Shown piece by piece: positions 6,238-10,574 of a stretch of DNA of 10,574 bases. Each line of letters opens with the position of its first letter. Positions within the stretch are counted from its first letter, which is position 1. The notes under the pieces were generated by a model. That model saw nothing but the letters and a program-made list of their open reading frames with translations, had not been told where the DNA came from and did no database searches. Origin of the DNA: Nocardioides sp. (GTDB lineage Bacteria > Actinomycetota > Actinomycetes > Propionibacteriales > Nocardioidaceae); NCBI GenBank assembly GCA_003519585.1, contig DOWL01000075.1:1-10574 (forward strand). The letters run 5' to 3'. The position numbers and the translations under genes are program-made.

Positions 6238-6813
6238 TCACTCCGCCCGGAGGACCGTCTCCAGGTCGATCTCGATCTGGATCTCCTTGGAGACCAGGAC
6301 CCCGCCGGCTTCGAGCGCGACGTTCCAGGTCACGCCGAAGTCCTCGCGGTTGACCTTGGCGCGCGCCGAGAAGACGGCTCGCTGACCGCCCCACGGATCG
6401 CTCACCTGACCCTCGAAGGTGACCTCGAGCGGCACGTTGCGGGTGACTCCGTGGATGGTGAGGTCGCCGTGGACGGTGCCGCGCTCGCCCGACCACTCGA
6501 CCGCCGTACTGCGGAACGTGGCGGTGGGGTGGGCCTCGACGTCGAACAGTTCGGCCGAGCGGATGTGCTCGTCGCGCGCGGGGTTGCCGGACTCGACGCT
6601 GGACATCCCGATGCGTACGTCGACGGTCGTCTCAGCCATGGTGGCGCCGATGCGGAGCTCGCCGGTGACGTCGGTGAACCGGCCGCGGACCTTGGTCAGC
6701 ATGAAGTGCCGCCCGATGAAGGCGACCTCGGCATGGCCGGGGTCGATCTCCCAGACGGTGCCCGAGGGAAGTCCCGCGGGGAGCTGAGCGTGGTTCTGGG
6801 TGAGGGTGGTCAT
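6238..6813 (-). CDS. YceI-family polyisoprenoid-binding-like protein
   Basis: The 191-residue protein has the lipocalin-like YceI domain over almost its whole length. Family features include WEIDPGHAEVAFIGRHFMLTKVRGRF near the N terminus (W-I-D-H-F and the K-V-G-F pattern), an SxxxxNxxRDEHIRS-type element (ESGNPARDEHIRS) and the C-terminal REDFGVTWN motif. Relatives bind long-chain isoprenoids such as ubiquinone precursors. Unlike E. coli YceI there is no signal peptide, so it should be cytoplasmic, as in many actinobacterial members. I prefer the ATG at 6813, with AAGGAAG (complement of 6821-6827) 7 nt upstream, over one 36 nt earlier that would run through the operator. It lies 82 bp downstream of marR on the same strand, with the shared palindromic motif in between. 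Confidence 0.93.
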   Translation of the reverse strand: MTTLTQNHAQLPAGLPSGTVWEIDPGHAEVAFIGRHFMLTKVRGRFTDVTGELRIGATMAETTVDVRIGMSSVESGNPARDEHIRSAELFDVEAHPTATFRSTAVEWSGERGTVHGDLTIHGVTRNVPLEVTFEGQVSDPWGGQRAVFSARAKVNREDFGVTWNVALEAGGVLVSKEIQIEIDLETVLRAE

Positions 6814-6829
6814 CTCTGGTCTTCCTTCT

Positions 6830-6853
6830 ATTTGTGTGGGCACGCACATAAAT
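6830..6853. promoter_or_regulatory. Putative MarR operator in front of yceI
   Basis: This 24-bp imperfect palindrome matches at 9 of 12 half-site positions. Its core, TGTGTGGGCACGCACATAAA (6833-6852), agrees at 18 of 20 positions with a site upstream of marR. It lies 17-40 bp before the yceI start on the minus strand, where a repressor could block the promoter. Binding by the adjacent MarR is inference. Confidence 0.65.
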
Positions 6854-6895
6854 GTCCACGGGTACGGGGTGGCGCCGAGGCCGGCGTCGGGTGGG

Positions 6896-7348
6896 TCAGC
6901 GCGACGCGGATTGCTCCTCGGCGGCGACGACCTTCTCGAGTGCCGCAGTGACGGCGGCGATCTCGGCGGGCTTGAGGTGGTCCAGGAAGTGTGTGTCCAC
7001 TGCCCCGAGGTAGACCGGTGCCGCGGCCCGAAGGCGGCGCCGGCCCTCGGCGGTGATCGCGGCGTACGACGAGCGCCCGTCGTCCGGGTTGGCCCGGCGT
7101 TCGACCAAGCCTTCCCGCTCGAGTTCGGTCACCACCCGGCTGACCCGTTCGCGGCTCACCACGGCCTGGCGCCCGAGCTCGCTCATCGTGAGCCGGCGGT
7201 CGGGGGCGGCGTTGACGACGAGCAACACGTCGTACCACGTGAGCGGCAGGCCGGTGCGCTGGAGAGCGCGCTCGAGCCTGGGCATCACGGCGGCCTGCGC
7301 GCGCAGCACCGCGGCCCACGCTGCGATGCGGTCGTCCGGAGAGGTCAT
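6896..7348 (-). CDS. MarR-family transcriptional regulator
   Basis: The 150-residue protein has the usual MarR length and a winged helix-turn-helix in the middle. LTMSELGRQAVVSRERVSRV forms the helix-turn-helix, then VTELEREGLVERRANPDDGRSSYAAIT forms the recognition end and wing with the family DxR motif (DDGRS). Flanking helices would dimerise. Such proteins usually repress their own and neighbouring genes and release DNA on binding small aromatic ligands or oxidants. The ligand is unknown. I chose the ATG at 7348 because a -10-like TATGGT lies exactly 6 nt upstream, and the longer open frame runs antisense through the next gene. Shared sites before yceI and in the divergent region point to autoregulation and control of both neighbours. 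Confidence 0.93.
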   Translation of the reverse strand: MTSPDDRIAAWAAVLRAQAAVMPRLERALQRTGLPLTWYDVLLVVNAAPDRRLTMSELGRQAVVSRERVSRVVTELEREGLVERRANPDDGRSSYAAITAEGRRRLRAAAPVYLGAVDTHFLDHLKPAEIAAVTAALEKVVAAEEQSASR

Positions 7349-7354
7349 GCGAGG

Positions 7355-7360
7355 ACCATA
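7355..7360 (-). promoter_or_regulatory. Putative -10 hexamer of a leaderless marR promoter
   Basis: On the minus strand TATGGT (7360-7355) is followed by 6 nt and the marR ATG (7348). No Shine-Dalgarno sequence is present. The operator-like motif at 7369-7388 lies just upstream, over the expected spacer/-35 region, as expected for repression. Confidence 0.55.
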
Positions 7361-7368
7361 GCACAAAG

Positions 7369-7388
7369 TGTGTTTGCACGCACATAAA
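7369..7388. promoter_or_regulatory. Putative MarR operator in the marR / reductase divergent region
   Basis: TGTGTTTGCACGCACATAAA differs at only 2 of 20 positions from the site in front of yceI. It lies 21 bp upstream of the marR ATG and overlaps the candidate -10 (TAAAAT) of the divergent DHFR-like gene, so one site could control both directions. Confidence 0.65.
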
Positions 7389-7390
7389 AT
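7385..7390 (+). promoter_or_regulatory. Putative -10 hexamer for the DHFR-like gene
   Basis: TAAAAT is a good -10 hexamer and would start a transcript near 7397, leaving a leader of about 55 nt. No clear -35 is visible. It overlaps the operator motif by 4 bp. Confidence 0.4.
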
Positions 7391-7451
7391 TTCTGCAGAC
7401 TGTCTCCGGTTGCCACCGATGACTCGAGGTGCGAGTGGGAGTCTGTCGAGC

Positions 7452-8069
7452 ATGCCCTTGGTGACCGCGCACGTGTCCATGTCCCTCGACGGCTTCGTCG
7501 CCGGACCCGACCAGACCCTGGAGCAGCCGCTCGGCGTCGGCGGCCTGGAACTGCACCGGTGGCACCTGGGTGATCCCGACAACGACGTCGACCGCGCGAT
7601 GACCGAACGGATCCTCGCCCCGCACGGCGCGTACGTGATGGGGCGCAACATGTACGGCCCCGTCCGCGGCGAGTGGGACTCCTTCGCCGACGGCGAGATG
7701 TGGCGCGGCTGGGGGGGCGACGAACCGCCGTACCACGCACCGGTCTTCGTGCTCACGCACTACCCCCACGAGTCGGTCGAGATGGCGGGCGGGACCACCT
7801 TCCACTTCGTGACGGACTTCGACGAGGCCATGGAGCGCGCGATCGAGGCCGCGGGCGAGGAGACCGTCACGATCGCCGGTGGCGCGAGCGCCGTACGCCA
7901 GGGGTTCGCGGCCGGCCTCATCGACCAGATCCTCATCAACCACGCGCCGGTGGTGCTCGGCGGTGGCGAGTCGATCTTCGCCGACCTGCCGGATCTGCGG
8001 CTGCGCCCGGTCGAGGTGCACTCTTCGCCATTGGCCACACACATCGTCTACGACGTCGACCGGTCCTGA
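7452..8069 (+). CDS. Dihydrofolate reductase-family protein (RibD C-terminal-like)
   Basis: The 205-residue protein belongs to the RibD-C / DHFR-like NAD(P)H reductases (YwjB/YyaP type). It has the N-terminal strand SMSLDGFVAG, a central YVMGRNMYGP that matches the family G-R-T-Y element, and near the C terminus VTIAGGASAVRQGFAAGLIDQI followed by VVLGGGESIF, the NADPH-binding end of the fold. These stand-alone proteins reduce unidentified pterin-like, riboflavin-precursor-like or xenobiotic substrates. True folate or riboflavin roles are not implied. The ATG at 7452 gives the family-typical start directly before the first strand. An in-frame ATG at 7419 would add 11 residues. There is only a weak Shine-Dalgarno sequence (GGGAG, about 11 nt upstream). 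It is divergent from marR and shares its operator-like site, so it is probably a MarR target. Confidence 0.87.
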   Translation: MPLVTAHVSMSLDGFVAGPDQTLEQPLGVGGLELHRWHLGDPDNDVDRAMTERILAPHGAYVMGRNMYGPVRGEWDSFADGEMWRGWGGDEPPYHAPVFVLTHYPHESVEMAGGTTFHFVTDFDEAMERAIEAAGEETVTIAGGASAVRQGFAAGLIDQILINHAPVVLGGGESIFADLPDLRLRPVEVHSSPLATHIVYDVDRS

Positions 8070-8092
8070 CCGGCGACCCAATCTTGGGGAAA

Positions 8093-8110
8093 CGCCCGCC
8101 GCCGCGGGCG
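8093..8110 (+). terminator. GC-rich hairpin after the DHFR-like gene
   Basis: CGCCCG (8093-8098) pairs with CGGGCG (8105-8110) around a 6-nt loop, 23 bp after the stop codon. No T-run follows. This is a reasonable but unproven terminator separating the gene from the next one. Confidence 0.4.
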
Positions 8111-8130
8111 AGCGTCGGTGACGGCGGATC

Positions 8131-8136
8131 TAGCGT
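8131..8136 (+). promoter_or_regulatory. Putative -10 hexamer of a leaderless promoter
   Basis: TAGCGT fits TANNNT and ends exactly 6 nt before the ATG at 8143. No ribosome binding site is present, which suits a leaderless transcript. Confidence 0.5.
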
Positions 8137-8142
8137 GCCCAG

Positions 8143-8841
8143 ATGCAGGGCTCCAGCGGGGAGTGCTCCAGGGCCGTACGGCGTGTGGTCCGGGTCGGCG
8201 GTGCGGTCGTCATGATCACTCCGACGGTGATCCTGGCCGCCACCCAGCCCTGGCACGACGAACCGCCGCAGCGGTTCCTGACGGTCAGCGGCATCCTGCT
8301 GATCGTGCTCGTCGCGCAACTGTTCGCCATGCTGGTGATGACCGGACGGACGGCCGAACTGGCGGCGACCACTCTGCTCGGCGCCGCGCTCTCGGCGCTC
8401 GTCGTCACGACCTTCTGGATCGTCCCCGGACTGTCCGCGCCGGGACTCCCGGAACATCCGGGGCTGGCGCTGGTCGCCGTCGAGGCCGGCGCGGTGTTCG
8501 CGGCGGTACTCGCGGTGGTGAGCACGCGCGATGTCCGCCAGGCGGTGCTGGCCGCGCTGTGGGCCGGAGCCGTCGGTTGCTACCTGCTCGTGGTCGCCGC
8601 ACTGCTGGCCTTCACGTTTGTGCCCGCGAGCGTCCCGCAAGCGCAGGGCCGTACGGCGAGCGCCAGCGCGGCCGCAGCCGAACGGCTGGCCGGCAACCCG
8701 GTCGAGACCCCCGACGGCTACCTGCTCCTGCTGCTGGTCGCCCTCGTGCTCAGCGTCGTCGCGAGCCTCGCCGTACCGCTCACCCGCAGCGTCGTCCTGC
8801 CTCGGCGCCGCGCCGCGTGGGGGCATGTTGGCCGGCCATAG
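8143..8841 (+). CDS. Multi-pass membrane protein, unknown function
   Basis: I do not recognise a family for this 232-residue protein. It has about six hydrophobic segments, near residues 18-34, 46-67, 71-95, 105-125, 132-160 and 193-220. A short basic N terminus (RAVRRVVR) precedes the first and suggests the N-in orientation. Between the fifth and sixth segments is an Ala/Ser/Gln-rich stretch of roughly 30 residues that should lie outside the membrane. The C terminus is again basic (PRRRAAWGH). The start is supported by a TANNNT hexamer exactly 6 nt upstream. The stop codon lies 9 bp from that of the convergent secreted-protein gene. The reading frame has strong G/C third-position bias throughout, so it is real coding DNA. 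Confidence 0.75.
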   Translation: MQGSSGECSRAVRRVVRVGGAVVMITPTVILAATQPWHDEPPQRFLTVSGILLIVLVAQLFAMLVMTGRTAELAATTLLGAALSALVVTTFWIVPGLSAPGLPEHPGLALVAVEAGAVFAAVLAVVSTRDVRQAVLAALWAGAVGCYLLVVAALLAFTFVPASVPQAQGRTASASAAAAERLAGNPVETPDGYLLLLLVALVLSVVASLAVPLTRSVVLPRRRAAWGHVGRP

Positions 8842-8850
8842 TGGAGTGAA

Positions 8851-9651
8851 TCAGCGTCTGGTGCGAACGGTGACGGGCTTGGACATCGACCCCTGCAGGA
8901 GCTCGCTCGGCAAGATCTCGGCGCGGTAGCTGACCTTGGGATAGCCAGTCCACCGGACCTTCGCCGACCAGCGTCCGAAAACCATCAGCTCCGACCGGAA
9001 GCCCCGAATCACCTCCCACCCGCGGCCCGGGAGGCGACCCCACAGCCGCACTTTGATGGTGGAGGCCACAGATACGAGTGGCAGATCCTGCGTCGACGGC
9101 CATTCGCCTCGCGGGGTGGCGTAGAAGCCGTGAACGGTCAGGTTGATCGGCTGACCGGCGCGCGGTCGCCTGTCGGACACTTTGAAGCGGGCCTCGGTCG
9201 CTGGGGGTGCCAACACGAACGAGGTCGTGGGCAAATCGGCCTGATAGTGGTCGGTCAACGTCGTCGACCATTCCAGGGTTCCGGTCAACGTGAAGCGCCC
9301 TGGCTTGGAGACGTCAGGGCCAAGGTCGTAGGCGCCACAGAAGTGCAGCATCACCGTCCCACTGCGCTGAGCGCCCATCACCGAGCTCAGAACGAAGAAT
9401 GTGCCGATGCCGTCGATGTCATTCTTCGCGCCGATGTTGACCTTCCAGCTGATCGCGTTGTCGGGAATGCCGGAGTACGTGACCGGATGCAGCACGCACT
9501 CCTGCCAGCGGACACCATCGGGTGCGCTCAGCGTGCCGACAACGGCGCGCTGCTGCGCCGGTGCGAAGTCCTGCGCTATGGCCGGAGGGCCGGCCAGCAC
9601 CCCCATCAACAACGCCGCGACGACGATCAGAGCCCGACGTCCAAGAGACAT
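8851..9651 (-). CDS. Secreted protein of unknown function
   Basis: The 266-residue protein has a classical signal peptide. MSLGRR is followed by a hydrophobic core (about 7-22) and a likely signal peptidase I site after PAIA (residue 26). The mature part has just two cysteines visible in the N-terminal half (C52 and C105), which could form a disulfide outside the cell. The C-terminal half from about residue 155 (RPRAGQPINLTVHG) is rich in beta-type alternation and aromatic residues and looks like an Ig-like or other beta-sandwich domain. No catalytic motif is visible. The ATG at 9651 is preferred to one 33 nt upstream, because it starts directly before the signal peptide and has TACGGT exactly 6 nt ahead. 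Its codon use is somewhat less GC-biased than that of the left-hand genes. It is convergent with the 6-TM gene. Confidence 0.75.
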   Translation of the reverse strand: MSLGRRALIVVAALLMGVLAGPPAIAQDFAPAQQRAVVGTLSAPDGVRWQECVLHPVTYSGIPDNAISWKVNIGAKNDIDGIGTFFVLSSVMGAQRSGTVMLHFCGAYDLGPDVSKPGRFTLTGTLEWSTTLTDHYQADLPTTSFVLAPPATEARFKVSDRRPRAGQPINLTVHGFYATPRGEWPSTQDLPLVSVASTIKVRLWGRLPGRGWEVIRGFRSELMVFGRWSAKVRWTGYPKVSYRAEILPSELLQGSMSKPVTVRTRR

Positions 9652-9657
9652 GGCCGC

Positions 9658-9663
9658 ACCGTA
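9658..9663 (-). promoter_or_regulatory. Putative -10 hexamer of a leaderless promoter for the secreted protein
   Basis: On the minus strand TACGGT (9663-9658) is followed by 6 nt and the ATG at 9651. There is no Shine-Dalgarno sequence and no convincing -35. Confidence 0.5.
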
Positions 9664-9865
9664 ACCACACCGAGGGCGACCCATTGCCGCGTTATGGCCG
9701 ATCAGCGCAGATCACTTGCGTGTGCGCGCACGATCGGCGATCGCAGGGTGCCGGGGTCGATCGGAGGGGCTCCGGGCGAGTGGACTTGGGCAATGGCGGC
9801 AGCCACAGCGGATGGCGGCCTCGCACGAGCGAACGATCCGACTCTCGATGCGGGAGGAACCCGTT

Positions 9866-10574
9866 GTGTCGAGCAGCACCTCCGCCGGGGCTGGCGTCTG
9901 GAGTGCGGTGCTGTCGCAGATCGCGGTGTCTCGTTGGTGGGCACCGGTCGCGACCCTGCTGCTCGCCATCGTGGGCACGATCTGCATCACCGTCGGCCAG
10001 GATCTGGACGACGGATCCGACTGGGCCTGGGTTTTGGTCGGGGCCGGGACCGCACTGCTCGGCGGCTTGATCCAACTGCTCAGGGAAGTCGGTAGGGCAG
10101 CTGAGCTCGACATCGGTTCGCAGGAGGCCTTGCGACTCCGGATCGCAATGAAGGACGCACTGCAGCCGGTCGCTGAGCTCATCGCTGAGCTGCCAGGTAA
10201 GACTCCCCGAGAGCGCAAGCAGGCCCTCGAAGCCGTCGCGCATCAGTCTGTGAGCGCGCTGACCCTTCTGCTGAAGGATGTGGATCGGGTCCGGGCTGTG
10301 GTCTACCAGTTGGACGACGATGGGATGTCACACCTGGCCTACCACGGGCGCGGGAACACGCCGAACCCGTTCCCCAGAACGACGGATCGCGGACGGTTGG
10401 CCTGCCAGATGGTCGCCGAGGGGCGACATCATTTCGAGCCTGACATCAGCAAGGCGTCGTCCGACGCTTACAAAGGCACCGGCAACGGATACGAGACGTT
10501 CATTGCCGCGGCGATCTGTACCGGCGACACGGGCTACGGAATGGTGACCGTCGATGCCCCCAACGCCCATGACC
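9866..10574 (+). CDS. Two-TM protein with GAF-like sensor domain, 3' truncated
   Basis: The 236 visible residues run off the right edge. The order is a short polar N terminus, TM1 (about 24-43), a short acidic loop (QDLDDGSD), TM2 (about 53-72), a charged helical linker (about 73-138), then a GAF-like domain from about 141. The domain begins RVRAVVYQLDDDG, a first beta-strand typical of GAF, and has YGMVTVDAP near the visible end, matching the conserved GAF strand. The ligand is unknown. What follows the GAF domain (kinase, cyclase, nothing) is not visible. I chose GTG at 9866, with GGGAGG (9852-9857) 8 nt upstream. An in-frame ATG at 9848 would add 6 residues and swallow that ribosome binding site. 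Codons such as TTG, AGG, GTT and TCT are more frequent than in the left-hand genes. Confidence 0.7.
   Translation, partial: MSSSTSAGAGVWSAVLSQIAVSRWWAPVATLLLAIVGTICITVGQDLDDGSDWAWVLVGAGTALLGGLIQLLREVGRAAELDIGSQEALRLRIAMKDALQPVAELIAELPGKTPRERKQALEAVAHQSVSALTLLLKDVDRVRAVVYQLDDDGMSHLAYHGRGNTPNPFPRTTDRGRLACQMVAEGRHHFEPDISKASSDAYKGTGNGYETFIAAAICTGDTGYGMVTVDAPNAHD

Noticed and set aside
7349..7756. Extended N terminus for the MarR protein (open frame begins at 7756)
   Set aside because: The extension crosses the operator motif and runs antisense through the reductase gene. The ATG at 7348 gives the normal family length and has a -10 hexamer at 6 nt.
6828..8081. Long minus-strand open frame (417 codons) through marR and the DHFR-like gene
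   Set aside because: It is in a shadow frame of both genes and shows no recognisable domain. The in-frame readings of marR and the reductase explain the DNA.
9722..9731. 10-bp perfect palindrome GTGCGCGCAC in the gap upstream of the GAF gene
   Set aside because: It is short, made of alternating G/C that is frequent in this composition, has no second copy nearby, and no promoter lies beside it.
9130..10095. Plus-strand open frame of 321 codons across the secreted-protein gene and the following gap
   Set aside because: It is antisense to the signal-peptide-bearing gene for half of its length and in the wrong frame for the 2TM-GAF gene. It has no recognisable motif.

Overview
The window is high-GC DNA with strong G/C bias at third codon positions. 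It has many GTACG-type junctions, DAP-type lysine biosynthesis, a MarR/YceI pair and several apparently leaderless genes. This points to an actinobacterium, and my best guess from style is the Nocardioides/Kribbella side (Propionibacteriales). No gene in the window fixes the genus. There is no rRNA, tRNA, CRISPR array, transposase or phage gene.

Layout. (1) 3-1324: the 3' end of an FAD-dependent oxidoreductase overlaps idi (isopentenyl-diphosphate isomerase) by 4 bp. This looks like the tail of an isoprenoid or carotenoid operon that continues off the left edge. (2) 1325-1512: an unusual intergenic region with two identical 43-bp palindromic repeats and a disrupted inverted partial copy between them. 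(3) 1513-2793: lysA, diaminopimelate decarboxylase, probably leaderless. (4) 2794-2970: a convergent intergenic region with a large inverted repeat and a hairpin followed by a T-run. (5) 2971-5305, minus strand: an APC-family amino-acid permease followed 1 nt later by a tandem-domain universal stress protein, as one operon. (6) 5385-6104: a TauE/SafE-type exporter divergent from the permease. (7) 6132-7348, minus strand: marR, then yceI, then a previously easily missed 24-residue membrane peptide with a strong ribosome binding site. A near-identical 20-bp motif lies in front of yceI and in front of marR, and the second copy is shared with the divergent gene. (8) 7452-8069: a DHFR/RibD-C-type reductase divergent from marR. 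(9) 8143-8841: an unrecognised protein with about six membrane segments, convergent with (10) 8851-9651, an unrecognised secreted protein. (11) 9866-end: a protein with two membrane segments and a GAF-like domain, cut by the window edge.

How it fits together. The clearest regulatory unit is marR with yceI, the small peptide and the DHFR-like gene, held together by the shared motif (inferred MarR operator). The permease/stress-protein pair is a second unit. Four genes (lysA, marR, the 6-TM gene and the secreted protein gene) each have a TANNNT hexamer exactly six nucleotides before the ATG, the pattern expected for leaderless transcripts. The oddest DNA is the palindromic repeat cluster between idi and lysA. 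Deleting a 30-bp segment flanked by AGGAA from it would restore a perfect 44-bp palindrome. I see no clearly new multi-gene system. The repeat cluster, the small peptide and the truncated 2TM-GAF gene deserve the most attention.
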